NCBI RefSeq assembly: GCF_013402815.2
Contig: NZ_CP058601.1
Span: 3,348,001-3,412,000 of the forward strand
Direction of reading: 5' to 3'
Length of the DNA: 64,000 nt
DNA from: Natrinema halophilum
Lineage (GTDB): Archaea > Halobacteriota > Halobacteria > Halobacteriales > Natrialbaceae
Shown: positions 17,523-26,200 of the stretch, piece after piece
Layout: each line of letters begins with the position of its first letter
Position numbering within the stretch: the first letter of the stretch is position 1
The notes under the pieces: generated by a model
What the model was told of the DNA's origin: nothing
What the model saw: the letters and a program-made list of their open reading frames with translations, nothing else
The model's database searches: none
Position numbers and translations under genes: made by a program

Positions 17523-18227
17523 TCACTCGAGCAGCGCGTCGATGTCGTCCGCGTGAGCGGCAACGAGGTCTGCAAACGCCTGGGCCTCGCGTCGTTCCTG
17601 CGTCGCATGCTCGCTATCGTCTCGAATCCGCCGTTTCAACGCGGCCAGCGAGTCGGCTGCGTTGGCGGCGATTTCTTCGGCGACAGACCGGGGTTCGTCT
17701 TCGACTCGCGAAATCAGCCCCATTCGGCGGGCCTCGGCCGCGTCGACCGACCGCCCGGAGAGCGCAAACTCGAGCGCGTCGCCCTCACCTATGATTCGTG
17801 GCAGCCGAACGGTGCCGCCCCAGGCGCCGAACAGACCGAAGGTGACACCCGGTTCGCCGTACGTCGAATCAGGCGTTCCAACTCGAACGTCACAGGCCAG
17901 TGCGAGCTCGAGACCGCCGCCGCGTGCGGGGCCGTCGATTCCCGCGACGACAACCGCAGGCGACTCCTCGATCGTCTGGGCCACGCGTTGGCCCAGGTGG
18001 GCGAACTCTGTCGCGCGGTCGCGATCTCCGTCGAGCGCTGCAACCTCGTTCAGGTCCGCTCCCGCCGAGAACGCCCCTCCGCGTCCGCAGAGGTAGAGTA
18101 CTGGCTCCTCGGCGCCTTCGATCGCAGCTTCGAGCGCCTCGAGACCGTCGACGGTGAGGGCGTTGCGGGCTTCGGGGCGGTTGAAGGTAACGGTACGAAT
18201 CGACTCGGACGTATCAACGTCGATCAT
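17523..18227 (-). CDS. Enoyl-CoA hydratase/isomerase family protein
   Basis: The product is 234 residues of crotonase fold. The oxyanion-hole segments are RGGAFSAGADLNEVAAL (about 50-66) and DGPARGGGLELALACDVRVG (about 99-118). A glutamate at the usual catalytic site follows in STYGEPGVTFGLFGAWGG. It is slightly shorter than the usual 255-260. It probably acts on fatty or amino-acid acyl-CoA, but crotonase chemistry is diverse. The frameshifted DUF7114 gene starts divergently 60 bases away. Confidence 0.85.
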   Translation of the reverse strand: MIDVDTSESIRTVTFNRPEARNALTVDGLEALEAAIEGAEEPVLYLCGRGGAFSAGADLNEVAALDGDRDRATEFAHLGQRVAQTIEESPAVVVAGIDGPARGGGLELALACDVRVGTPDSTYGEPGVTFGLFGAWGGTVRLPRIIGEGDALEFALSGRSVDAAEARRMGLISRVEDEPRSVAEEIAANAADSLAALKRRIRDDSEHATQERREAQAFADLVAAHADDIDALLE

Positions 18228-18287
18228 GGCAGCAGTCGACCCGGCGTTTCCAAAGGTCTTTGGCTCCGCCGTCGTAACCCCCCGCTA

Positions 18288-19119
18288 ATGGAGAAGGCCG
18301 ACAGCTGTCGGCGTGCCGCCGTTGGGGCCGTCGCGGACGTCGAACCACCAAAACTGCACGACTATATCGAATCCGTCCTCGAGCGAGCATCGATGGTTCC
18401 CGGGACACTCACCCTCGAGAGCGCCACAGCGATGGCTGCAGACGGATACACGCTCGAAGGCGACCTTCCTCTTTCCGGCATTCCCGAGGTCGACCGAGAC
18501 CGCGCGCACGAACACGAGTACGATTCCAACCGTGACGCTGGGTGCGATCCGGACGGTATCGTCACCCACGCGGCTGGGGTCCAACTCATCTACGAGGGAC
18601 TGCGCCTGACTCGCACGCTCGCCCACGACGAGCCCTGGACGGCGATCAACGAGGCCGGCGACAGCAACAAAAAACAACGGCAGCAACGGTGATCTCGCGA
18701 TTCTCGCCGCCGACATTCTCGTCGCCCGGGGCTTCTACCTGCTGGCTCACACGGACGCCGCCGACAAGGCCGTCCGCACCGTCCAATCGTTCGGTCGCGA
18801 TCAGACCCGTCGCACGGACCTCCACGACGAGGACAATACGAACGCCGATTCCGAGAGCGGAACGGACCCCATCGACCCGACGACGATCGACGCCAACCTC
18901 GAGCGCGACGTCCTCGAACTCGCCGTCCTCACCGGGGCCGTCGCCGTCGGCGAAACGCCCTCTCCCTGGCTGCTCGCCGTCGCCACGGATCTCGCCGACG
19001 CGGTCGGCCCGTCGTTTCCCCCGGCGGCAGAGTGTCTCACCGATCTCGAGCCATCACTCCACGACCGATCGCTCGAGGATGGACCGTCCGACCGCGCGAC
19101 GTCAGCAACGGACCCCTGA
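18288..19119 (+). pseudogene. DUF7114-like haloarchaeal protein, frameshifted
   Basis: The frame starting MEKADSCRRAAVGAVADVEP continues through THAAGVQLIYEGLRLTRTLA and stops at a TGA at about 18690. If one A is removed from the run of six at 18669-18674, the frame continues as NGDLAILAADILVARGFYLL and then ERDVLELAVLTGAVAVGETP to the TGA at 19117. The joined product, about 276 residues, matches my memory of the haloarchaeal DUF7114 family (VQLIYEGLRLTRTLA and DILVARGFYLL are its hallmarks). Either the gene is broken, the run is miscounted, or the ribosome slips there. Its function is unknown. tRNA-Thr follows after 99 bases. Confidence 0.7.
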
Positions 19120-19218
19120 CGAGCGGTCACGACCGCACGACCTGATCGAGATAGACCGACACACGGCCCAATCGAATCGAAACCCATAAAGACGACTCCG
19201 GACAACGAACGAGTACGC

Positions 19219-19290
19219 GCCTGGGTAGCTTAGCGGTAAAGCGCGTCCTTGGTAAGGACGAGAGCCCGGGTTCAAATCCCGGCCTAGGCT
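19219..19290 (+). tRNA. tRNA-Thr(GGU), integration target
   Basis: A complete cloverleaf: acceptor GCCTGGG with CCTAGGC (one G-T), anticodon arm CGTCC-TTGGTAA-GGACG with anticodon GGT, and T arm CCGGG-TTCAAAT-CCCGG. The discriminator is T. The 3' part from base 19245 is repeated exactly at 30521-30567, which marks it as the attachment site of the element downstream. The tRNA on this side remains intact. Confidence 0.95.
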
Positions 19291-19291
19291 T
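19245..19291 (+). other. Left attachment site (attL) in tRNA-Thr
   Basis: A 47-base segment from GTCCTTGGTAAGGACGAGAG through the end of the tRNA plus one T is identical to 30521-30567. It covers part of the anticodon arm and the whole T arm, the usual target of archaeal tyrosine recombinases. Confidence 0.9.
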
Positions 19292-19443
19292 ACACGGCCT
19301 TAACGTCTCTCTCGACTGATTTCCCCTTCTCAGGAGAGACGAACCATGCCCAATAACATCCGAAAAGACTACAACCCGATAGCCGCGCAGTCTTGCGATT
19401 CCAGAACGTATCATGGCACACAAACAAAAGGGGGTGCGCGCCG

Positions 19444-20642
19444 GTGACCAACCAGCCCGATCCCCTGGACAACCTTCCCGCCGGAGGTGGAACTCCACGA
19501 GAAGGTCTTCCGCCAGCACCAGAGTCTGTAGAGTTCGACTTCCCGCTCGTCAGCGAACGCTCACGCGAAGATCTCGAGGCATATGGACTCAATATGATCG
19601 AGGACTACCACGACTTCAAGAAGGAAGTCCTCTCGTGGCTCGCGACCTACGGGAAGCATCCAGAGAAAGGAGAGGGCCTTGCAGAGAGCACCCTTCAGTC
19701 AACACACTACAAGCTGGAGATCGTCTTTCGGTGGCTTTGGGAAGACGAGGACGCCTACACGACAGCACTCACACCGGACCACGCTGACCGTTTCATCCGC
19801 CTCCTCAATCGCTCAGACGAGATGGCTGACTCCAGCGTACTTCACTACGGAAAAGCGGTACAGCGGTTATTCAAGTATCAGAACCAGATCCACGGAACCG
19901 ATTACGACTGGGAACCAAAACCCGAACTGAGTCAGGCGACCGGCGACGAACGGGATTACCTTCGTCGGACAGCCTTCAAGCCGCTATACCAGGCCGCGCT
20001 GGAATACAACTCTGTCAAGAGCTATCATAGTGAGATGTCCACCGAGGAGCGCGATCGGCTCAAGATACACGTCTCAAAACGCCTCGGTGTCCCCAAGTCT
20101 GAGGTCGGACCCGAGCACTTCGAACAGGCGAACTCGTGGAAGGAGCCCTCGATCATCGCAGTGACGCTGGACACTGGACTCCGTCCTATCGAAGTCGGTC
20201 GAGCCAGCACAGACTGGGTCAATCTTGATAATAACGAGCTCAACATCCCCAAAGACGAGTCCACGAAGAACGAAGCTCACTGGAACTGCTCGATCAAGAA
20301 GCGTACGTCAAGAGTCCTCAAGCGGTGGTTAGAGGAGCGAGCAACGTACGCCAAGTACAACGATCGGAACGAACTCTGGCTCACAAAGCAAGGGAGCAAG
20401 TAAAGTTCGAAGTCGTGTAACTATCTACTGAGCCGTCTCGTTGACGAGGGAGATCTCCCCATCCCGGATCACAAGGAGATCACATGGTACTCGATTCGTC
20501 AAGGGTAGCTACCTACTGGGCGAACCACCTCGGTCCACATCACGCGAAGGAACAGCTTCGTCACAAGAGTGTCACCACGACGATGAAGTATCTTCACTCC
20601 GACGCTGAGACTCGTAACGACGCCGCCGAGCAGATCTGGTAG
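19444..20642 (+). pseudogene. int: Tyrosine integrase of the tRNA-Thr element, disrupted
   Basis: From the GTG at 19444 the frame gives an N-terminal core-binding domain (LAESTLQSTHYKLEIVFRWL near residue 80) and the first catalytic arginine in TLDTGLRPIEVGR near 245. It stops at TAA 20401-20403. The same frame resumes with SKSCNYLLSRLVDEGDLPIP and EITWYSIRQG, then a one-base loss in the G run at 20503-20505 shifts it to ATYWANHLGP, AKEQLRHKSV and TTTMKYLHSD, ending TAG at 20640. TWYSIR, LRHK and MKYLH are the family's catalytic boxes, with tyrosine as the nucleophile. The intact protein would be about 400 residues and resembles integrases of haloarchaeal plasmids such as pHK2. As written, no active enzyme can be made. 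Confidence 0.85.
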
Positions 20643-20826
20643 ACACCCTGCTGTCGGAGCATTGTCCTACGTCGTGACAGCAGTGACGCGCTGTCCTTCG
20701 ATTTTTGGCTGCCACATCAAAGTTGTAATCAAATAACAAGTATACTATCAAGCACTAACTCAGGGATATAGCATCACCCCGAGAGAGGCATCGTTACCTG
20801 ACCACCGACAACAAACAAACGAAACT

Positions 20827-21555
20827 ATGAGCAACGATACGAACGACCTTGGAAAGCCACTTGATAGCAACATGACGAAGGGGGGTTATTCGCGTTATAC
20901 GGTGGCCAGCCTGCTCCAAAAGGCAGTCCGTCGAGGAGACCGCGAGAAGGCGGTCTGGGCGAGCTTTGAACTCGCACGCAGCGGATGTTCCTGGAACTTC
21001 TGGGACAGAGCCCAAACCGTTCTGCTGGAGGACTGCCGACTTGCGGTCACTGAGGCTGACCTACTCCCTGCCATCGAACGACTCCGACAGCTCGCCACGA
21101 AGAAGTGGGACCCCGACGAGGGAATGGGCCTCGCCTGCGCGATGCGAGCGGCCAGCCTGCTCGCTGAGGCCGAGTCCGCTCGTGAACTACTCCCGATGAA
21201 GAACTGGTGGCTGGAGATCGCTCCAGACCGGATGCAATCGCTTCGGCGCGGGGAACAGCCAGAGCACGACTTCCCTGTCCAGCCAGAGAGCGAAGGGCTC
21301 GGCGAGTTAGGCTACGTCGTCAACGACACGCACACCGCGGCAGGCTCAAGAGCAGGTCGCAACATGGCGCACTACCTGATCGAGTCGAGCCGGATAACCG
21401 ACCAGTCTGAGCTGGGCCAGCAGTATCAGAGCCTCATTATGGAGCACGAGATCAGCTACGGCCTGACCGACGAACAGATTGACCACGGAACGACGCCTGT
21501 TTCCGAGGACGAACCTTGGGAGTACGACCGCGAGATCGCGTTCCCGCGACACTAA
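20827..21555 (+). CDS. Helical protein resembling the C-terminal domain of MgsA/RarA
   Basis: The product is 242 residues. Residues 20-125 (YSRYTVASLLQKAVRRGDRE, then KAVWASFELARSGCSWNFWD and LEDCRLAVTEADLLPAIERL) resemble the collar helices at the C-terminus of clamp-loader-like AAA+ proteins MgsA/RarA/WHIP. There, a conserved K-(S/A)-x-R-x-G-D-x-x-A-A is followed by an A/E-D segment. The ATPase domain is missing, so this would be a stand-alone oligomerisation domain. The C-terminal half ends DEPWEYDREIAFPRH and is not recognised. A role in element replication is inference. Confidence 0.6.
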   Translation: MSNDTNDLGKPLDSNMTKGGYSRYTVASLLQKAVRRGDREKAVWASFELARSGCSWNFWDRAQTVLLEDCRLAVTEADLLPAIERLRQLATKKWDPDEGMGLACAMRAASLLAEAESARELLPMKNWWLEIAPDRMQSLRRGEQPEHDFPVQPESEGLGELGYVVNDTHTAAGSRAGRNMAHYLIESSRITDQSELGQQYQSLIMEHEISYGLTDEQIDHGTTPVSEDEPWEYDREIAFPRH

Positions 21556-21887
21556 GCTCACCCTTCCCCGTTCTGATCCCCCTTTCCCTCAGATTGCCCA
21601 GAGCATTTCCAACTCAGAGCCAATTCACCCGAAGTCACGGTAGCATCTTCCTATCGGAATTTGAAAGTATTCGTTCGTAATCAAGTATGATGAGTCTCAG
21701 TTGGGTGGTGGCACGGTGAGACATGGCCAAAACTCGATGACTGAAAGCTATTCTCAGCTGATTCCAAGTATCGAAATCTGCTTTAGATACATCCTCTTCA
21801 ACCTCGAAGGGTACCACTCTAATCAAAAAATTGAAAACTAATATATATGCTTCACGGATAATGTGTATCCGTGGAGTAAGTGTCAAG

Positions 21888-22028
21888 ATGACTGGTGAAC
21901 GAACCAGTATTAAGCTGGAAAAGCGGGTCAGAAACCGGCTCAGAGGTGCGAAACGAGGCGGTGAGACATATAATCAACTGCTCGACAAGATGCTTGAGCA
22001 GTATGACCCAGAGGAGGCGGGTCACTAA
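21888..22028 (+). CDS. Small DNA-binding/antitoxin-like protein (DUF7557-like)
   Basis: The product is 46 residues, starting MTGERTSIKLEKRVRNRLRG and continuing AKRGGETYNQLLDKMLEQYD. This is the pattern of the many haloarchaeal ribbon-helix-helix or VapB-like small proteins (strand, then helix with RGGETY). An upstream in-frame start at 21831 adds residues overlapping the TATA-like TAATATATATGC at 21840, so 21888 was preferred. No toxin gene is adjacent. Confidence 0.6.
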   Translation: MTGERTSIKLEKRVRNRLRGAKRGGETYNQLLDKMLEQYDPEEAGH

Positions 22029-22132
22029 GCACTCGAGAGAGCGGGTCAAGTACCGACGTCACCGGGCCGATTGATTAGAGGCCAGTCAGCCCGGTGGTCG
22101 GTGATGGTTCGCTCCGTATGGAGTTACGAAGC

Positions 22133-22246
22133 ATGTTAAATTTACACGCACAAGCCGATAGAGGTTACGGGTTCTCCGAACTACGGGAAGCCCGACAGTG
22201 TCGCTCAGAAACCGTGCCTGCGGCATCCGGGGGTGTCATCCCGTGA
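22133..22246 (+). CDS. Possible 37-residue protein coupled to the ATPase gene
   Basis: A frame starting MLNLHAQADRGYGFSELREA ends in TGA at 22244-22246, overlapping the GTG start of the ATPase gene (GTGA at 22243-22246). The tight coupling is the main reason to list it. No family is recognised, and the composition would also fit chance. Confidence 0.3.
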   Translation: MLNLHAQADRGYGFSELREARQCRSETVPAASGGVIP

Positions 22247-23808
22247 GTGAGACCACCGACAGGGAGAGGTCACAATCCTCGGAGGTTGAGACCGAACTAC
22301 CACCGCCTACAGAGCGGCTTGCGGCAGAACACGATTACGACAGCATCATCGAGGCAATAGAAAAGGACTCCGACAAGGCATATGAGAAGCCGATCATCGA
22401 TGCGCTGGCCTTAGCAAAGAAGAACGATGAGCCGCTTTGGGCCCGATTCGCAAGTGCTCTGTCTGATCTTGACGGAGTATCGTACAACGAGTACAGGTCG
22501 ATGATCGCAGGACGCGAAGAAGAGCTATTAGAGGAGAATCAGGACCAAGAACAAGCCGTCGAGGAGACGACTCCGGATGACCCCCCTGAACCCGATTCGA
22601 CGGCGATGGCTTGGTCAGCTGTGGCCGAGGTGATAGAGGACACGTTCGACACACGGTCGCGACACCTGGCCGACGCCTACATGACAGTATTCGTCCGGAT
22701 GCTGTTCATCGCCGTCAGTGACTGTCCGATGGTCATCGCGATCGGCCAACCTTCGACAGGGAAATCCACGGTGGCAGAGTTGTTTACTGACCTGCATCTC
22801 AGCCAATCGCATGCTATCGTCATCTCGAGCGCGTGGATCAGCCACAACGCCGATGGCGACAAGGGTGAGTACGACCTGCTTCCGCGGATCAAGCAACGTG
22901 TGATGATCGCCGCGGAGATGGGCCCGTGGTTCACCGGTGATGATGTAGCGGAGTATATGCGAGTCCTCTCCCGGGTCGCCGATGGAAGTGGGATGGCCAA
23001 GACGACGGGCGCACACGGTACAACTCGCTATGAGTCGGACTATCCCGGTGAGTACCGGTTCGGGCTCGTCGGCGCAACCACGTTCCCCAACAAACAGGCA
23101 TGGATCGAGATGGGGAACGCTGGCTCTCGCTTCCTGTTCCATCCGATACCGAAGGTGGACGACCTGCGCCAACTCATGGACACACTGAATGACGACCAGA
23201 AATACACCGAGAAGAAAGCAAAAGCAAGAGAGGCGATCACGGCGTGGTGGAGCTACTTCTACCACAAGCACAGTGGTGAGATCACCGACGAGCAAATGCC
23301 GTCTCTGACCGAGGATCAGCAATTTGCGCTGATGCTGTTAGCTCGACTCGTCGCTCGCGGGCGAGCAGTGGATTTCGGTGGGGACCACGACCAAAGCGGG
23401 GTCGATATGAGCGAACAGGAGACTCGGTCCTACAAGATGCTTGAGCGGATGGTGTATGCTCGGGCCCTTGGGTACGAACGCGCGGCTGTCAATGACGCGG
23501 ATATGGAGATGGCGGCCCGTGTGGCGTTCGCGTCGATCCTGCAGTGGCGACAACCCGTCGTGAAGATGCTCTGTAATCCTGCCCACGATGGGCCCTACAA
23601 GTCTGGTGATGTCGAGAAGCGACTCGGGGTTGCCCGATCAACAGCCATCGATCGGATGAAGGGGGCAGGCCGTATCGGCGTCGGGTCCTATGAGCACGAG
23701 TCGAGACAGAGCGGACACCAAACGGGAGTCGTGTCCCTTGCGGATGTGCGCCTTCGAGGAATCTTCGAGAAGGGTACTGTTCCATGGCCATTCACATCAG
23801 ATAATTAA
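22243..23808 (+). CDS. P-loop ATPase, probable replication protein of the element
   Basis: The product is 521 residues from the GTG at 22243, which overlaps the preceding short frame by GTGA. Residues 1-110 are acidic and helical. The ATPase core has Walker A MVIAIGQPSTGKSTVAEL near 168-185, a Walker B-like RVMIAAEMGPWF near 222 and a sensor-like RFGLVGATTFPNK near 273. The C-terminus carries a winged helix (YKSGDVEKRLGVARSTAIDR, near 452-471). This arrangement suits a helicase-loader or replication-initiation ATPase of haloarchaeal plasmids and viruses; the exact family is not recognised. The next 500 bases are gene-poor and G/C-run-rich, as an origin next to a replication gene would be. Confidence 0.7.
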   Translation: MSETTDRERSQSSEVETELPPPTERLAAEHDYDSIIEAIEKDSDKAYEKPIIDALALAKKNDEPLWARFASALSDLDGVSYNEYRSMIAGREEELLEENQDQEQAVEETTPDDPPEPDSTAMAWSAVAEVIEDTFDTRSRHLADAYMTVFVRMLFIAVSDCPMVIAIGQPSTGKSTVAELFTDLHLSQSHAIVISSAWISHNADGDKGEYDLLPRIKQRVMIAAEMGPWFTGDDVAEYMRVLSRVADGSGMAKTTGAHGTTRYESDYPGEYRFGLVGATTFPNKQAWIEMGNAGSRFLFHPIPKVDDLRQLMDTLNDDQKYTEKKAKAREAITAWWSYFYHKHSGEITDEQMPSLTEDQQFALMLLARLVARGRAVDFGGDHDQSGVDMSEQETRSYKMLERMVYARALGYERAAVNDADMEMAARVAFASILQWRQPVVKMLCNPAHDGPYKSGDVEKRLGVARSTAIDRMKGAGRIGVGSYEHESRQSGHQTGVVSLADVRLRGIFEKGTVPWPFTSDN

Positions 23809-24312
23809 GCTTTTAGCGATCGAGAGGGTGTGAGGGGATCCCCCACCCCCTCCTACTGCGGTACGTGTACGAATGAGTACGATTAGCCCTAATCGGGGTT
23901 TAGTTCTATCCACGCGTACGCGAAGATGGAAGGTGGGGGTAGGGGGGTGGTCCCCACAGGTCACAGAATCGCAAAAGCATCTGCAGTCGATCACGTCGTA
24001 TCGGCTTCGCGGGCCAGAGCAGGGAGCATTGACTCGCGAGAGGAGGCACCCCTGCTGCCAGAGCCGTCCGACCGGCATGCGGCTACCCCGACTGGCATGG
24101 GGCTGGCCCTCGCAGCTGACAGCAGGGTATCCTCGAATGACTAAAAGTCGCGATAGAGGGGTGAAAAACGCGTAAACTACCGTTTCAGATACCACTAACC
24201 ACCATCCACACCTATCTCTAAACACGGGAACCCAGAGCAACAGCTACCGGATTTAGTCCGGAACCGGTGGTGGAGACACCGGCGTGGGCTTCCCGATGGA
24301 GACCAGGAAGCA
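23809..24312. other. Gene-poor stretch after the ATPase, candidate origin region
   Basis: About 500 bases without a convincing gene. It holds a C-run block (CCCCCACCCCCTCC near 23838), a small palindrome GATTAG-CC-CTAATC at 23881-23894, and a G-run block (GGTGGGGGTAGGGGGGTGG near 23932-23950) roughly complementary to the C-run block. Such features are common at plasmid origins, but nothing here proves one. Confidence 0.35.
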
Positions 24313-24555
24313 ATGTCAGATACGAGTTCCAGAGTGGAAACACTGTCGAACAGACACCCGGATGCGGAGCAAGTCGGCCCGCATCTGGTCATCGACAAGT
24401 CGGAGTGGGTGCCCGGAAAGCACCCTGAACCTCACCATGGATACGAGGGTCAGACCGAGTACTTGGAGCGGTACCTCCGCTGTATCCAGTGTGGTGTTAA
24501 GGTGCTGAACACGGACGATCTTCCTGAGACGTGCGACTCGGAGGGCCGACGATGA
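24313..24555 (+). CDS. Small CxxC protein of the element
   Basis: The product is 80 residues, starting MSDTSSRVETLSNRHPDAEQ. A C-terminal zinc-ribbon half reads YLRCIQCGVKVLNTDDLPET, with a third cysteine in ETCDSEGRR. The stop overlaps an ATG at 24552 (ATGA), so it is translationally coupled to the next gene. Its function is unknown; similar coupled cysteine-rich small proteins are frequent in haloarchaeal plasmids. Confidence 0.6.
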   Translation: MSDTSSRVETLSNRHPDAEQVGPHLVIDKSEWVPGKHPEPHHGYEGQTEYLERYLRCIQCGVKVLNTDDLPETCDSEGRR

Positions 24556-25021
24556 GCGGGAATCTCTCTCCGGCGTCACACCTGCGGACATCGACCGGCA
24601 CTACGGCGATGCCATCACGGACCACGAGCACGAGTGGATGCCGGTCGAGGAGATGCACCCAGTCCTCGAAGACATGGCCGCGATCTTCCACGAGCGGTGT
24701 TGCTTCGAGGAAATCGTGGACAGCTACACCGATCATCGGCGAGACGAGACGTACTACGAGACAGGCGCAGAGTGCGAGGCGGAACGTCACTACCGGTTCG
24801 AACTCGAATACGTCGAGACCGAGGAGGGACGGCTGAAATGTCACGACATCGACCGACTGGAGCAAGCGGACGACGAGCGGTTCGAGGCAGTAATCGCGGC
24901 AGAACAAGCCTTTCCCGAGGCGATGGAGGTCGTCGATGTCGATCCCGACCGTCAACAGGGCCAGGTAGTCGTCAGGCACGACGGCGTCGAGATCGGCTAC
25001 TGTCCTGGAGGTAAGATCTGA
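24552..25021 (+). CDS. Acidic element protein, apparent frameshift at its start
   Basis: The conserved-looking frame is open from 24554 and reads RESLSGVTPADIDRHYGDAI, then EWMPVEEMHPVLEDMAAIFH, to the TGA at 25019. It has no start codon before the internal ATG at 24638. The ATG at 24552, coupled to the previous gene by ATGA, lies in another frame. Adding one base (for instance a second C in GAGCGGG) would join them as MSRESLSGVTPADIDRH, about 156 residues. So either the first codons are shifted by a one-base loss or translation begins at 24638. The protein is acidic with scattered cysteines (RCCFEE, AECEAE). No family is recognised. Confidence 0.55.
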
Positions 25022-25191
25022 TGGCGACGTGTCGGGAACTCGGGTGTAATCGCAAAGCCACCCGTACAGTCGTCGTCAACGCGCCGGGCCGTGGATATGC
25101 GGAAGACCCCGCCTGTACAGAGCACACTGAGAAGGCTCGCGGTCGGGTCTACGTTAGCGAGGTACTGACCACCCGAGGTGACGAGCCGTGA
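25021..25191 (+). CDS. 56-residue cysteine-containing protein
   Basis: The frame starts MATCRELGCNRKATRTVVVN, continues GYAEDPACTEHTEKARGRVY and ends in TGA at 25189. The start overlaps the previous stop (TGATG) and the end overlaps the next start (GTGA at 25188-25191), so it sits within a strictly coupled operon. Cysteines C4, C9 and C36 with H39 suggest a small zinc site. Function unknown. Confidence 0.55.
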   Translation: MATCRELGCNRKATRTVVVNAPGRGYAEDPACTEHTEKARGRVYVSEVLTTRGDEP

Positions 25192-25571
25192 GCTCCGAAT
25201 CGATCCAGCCCGACGTAGAACCACGGACGGTTCGGGCGGCGACAGAGCACATGACCGTGATCGAGGAAGCGCCTGCGCTGTTTAGTGTTACAACTCAGTC
25301 AGGCTCGGAGTACACGGTCGATCTTCGTGAAGGTGTCTGCTCCTGTCACGACTACCGTAATCGCGAGCCAGAGGGTGGCTGTAAGCACTTGCGTCGAACC
25401 CGGATGGAGGTCGGACAGGTGGATGTCGAGACGCTGACCGCCGAACTCGAACGAACTGCCAGCGAGCTCGAGATGAGTGCAGAGCAACTCGAACAGAAAG
25501 CCCAGAATTTCAACGAGGAAGCCTCATCGCTGGAGGCCGCGATCGATAGGCTTCAGGAGGTCGCTCGATGA
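25188..25571 (+). CDS. SWIM zinc-finger protein with coiled coil
   Basis: The product is 127 residues from the GTG at 25188. The SWIM motif is CSCHDYRNREPEGGCKHLRR near 45-65 (CxC ... CxH), preceded by the usual strands (FSVTTQSGSEYTVDLREGV). Residues 78-125 form a heptad-like coiled coil (LTAELERTASELEMSAEQLE). SWIM domains bind DNA or proteins. Homologues are typical of haloarchaeal plasmids and integrated elements. The stop overlaps the next ATG (ATGA at 25568). Confidence 0.75.
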   Translation: MSSESIQPDVEPRTVRAATEHMTVIEEAPALFSVTTQSGSEYTVDLREGVCSCHDYRNREPEGGCKHLRRTRMEVGQVDVETLTAELERTASELEMSAEQLEQKAQNFNEEASSLEAAIDRLQEVAR

Positions 25572-25979
25572 GCCGTGATGTTCCAACCGAAACAGGGATT
25601 GAGCGGAGAAAAACTCGATGAACGGCCCTCAATTACGGGTGGTCGCGGCAGGTCCCCAACGGCGAAGGACACCGTCTACAGGAGCCATCGTGATCCGGCC
25701 GCACCGGTCGGTGAAGAGGTTGAGGTAACGGCTGATGGTGAGCCGCTGGATTGTCGGTATGATCCGCTCAGCGCCAGTCCCTCTGGCTTTGAGTTCGGGT
25801 ACGGCGGCTCAGGACCCGCGCAGTTATCGGTGGTTATGCTGGCTCACGCCTTCGATGATGAGTTCGCGTGCGAGCACTACCAGTAGTTCAAGCGTGAGGT
25901 CATCGCAACGCTCCCCGAGGAGGGCTGGACGCTCACGACTGGTGATCTCGACGAGTGGCGGGAGGCGAACATCGAATGA
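25568..25979 (+). pseudogene. DUF6166-like protein, disrupted
   Basis: The coupled ATG at 25568 gives only MSRDVPTETGIERRKTR before a TGA. In another frame the DUF6166-like core is clear: VYRSHRDPAAPVGEEVEV, DGEPLDCRYDPL, then GFEFGYGGSGPAQLSVVMLA. That frame meets an amber codon at 25884-25886 after FACEHYQ and then continues sensibly as FKREVIATLPEEGWTLTTGD to the TGA at 25977. At least two lesions (a frame change near 25600 and the amber) therefore separate it from an intact gene of about 135 residues. DUF6166 proteins are of unknown function and occur on haloarchaeal plasmids. Confidence 0.65.
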
Positions 25980-26173
25980 GCCGTCCCGATCCAGCGGCGG
26001 CCACCAACGGTGTCGAAACCAGACACATCTGCGATTCGTGCAACCGACGCATTGACTACGGTGGCAGGGCAGGAATGTATGTAACGTGGTACGATAGGAG
26101 GGCTGGACACCCAGACGAGCCTAGTGTCAGGAGGTACGCCTATACAAGTCCAGCCAGGAACCGAAGGTGCTGA
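25976..26173 (+). CDS. Small CxxC protein, last of the coupled series
   Basis: The product is 65 residues, starting MSRPDPAAATNGVETRHICD and continuing SCNRRIDYGGRAGMYVTWYD. The CDSC zinc-knuckle start and AGMYVTWYD are typical of small haloarchaeal element proteins, but homologues usually have a second cysteine pair. Here the frame ends NRRC, so it may be truncated. The start overlaps the previous stop (ATGA). A terminator-like hairpin begins at the stop codon. Confidence 0.5.
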   Translation: MSRPDPAAATNGVETRHICDSCNRRIDYGGRAGMYVTWYDRRAGHPDEPSVRRYAYTSPARNRRC

Positions 26174-26200
26174 CGAGGCCAGCCTCGTTGGAGTGTTTTT
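26173..26200 (+). terminator. Hairpin with T-run ending the coupled operon
   Basis: ACGAGG-CCAG-CCTCGT forms a six-base stem starting at the last base of the stop codon, followed after eight bases by TTTTT. It is well placed to end the transcript of the coupled small genes. Confidence 0.45.

Noticed and set aside
23873-24175. 100-residue open frame on + after the ATPase gene
   Set aside because: Arginine-, proline- and cysteine-rich composition, no motif, and it runs through the G-run and palindrome features; better explained as non-coding.
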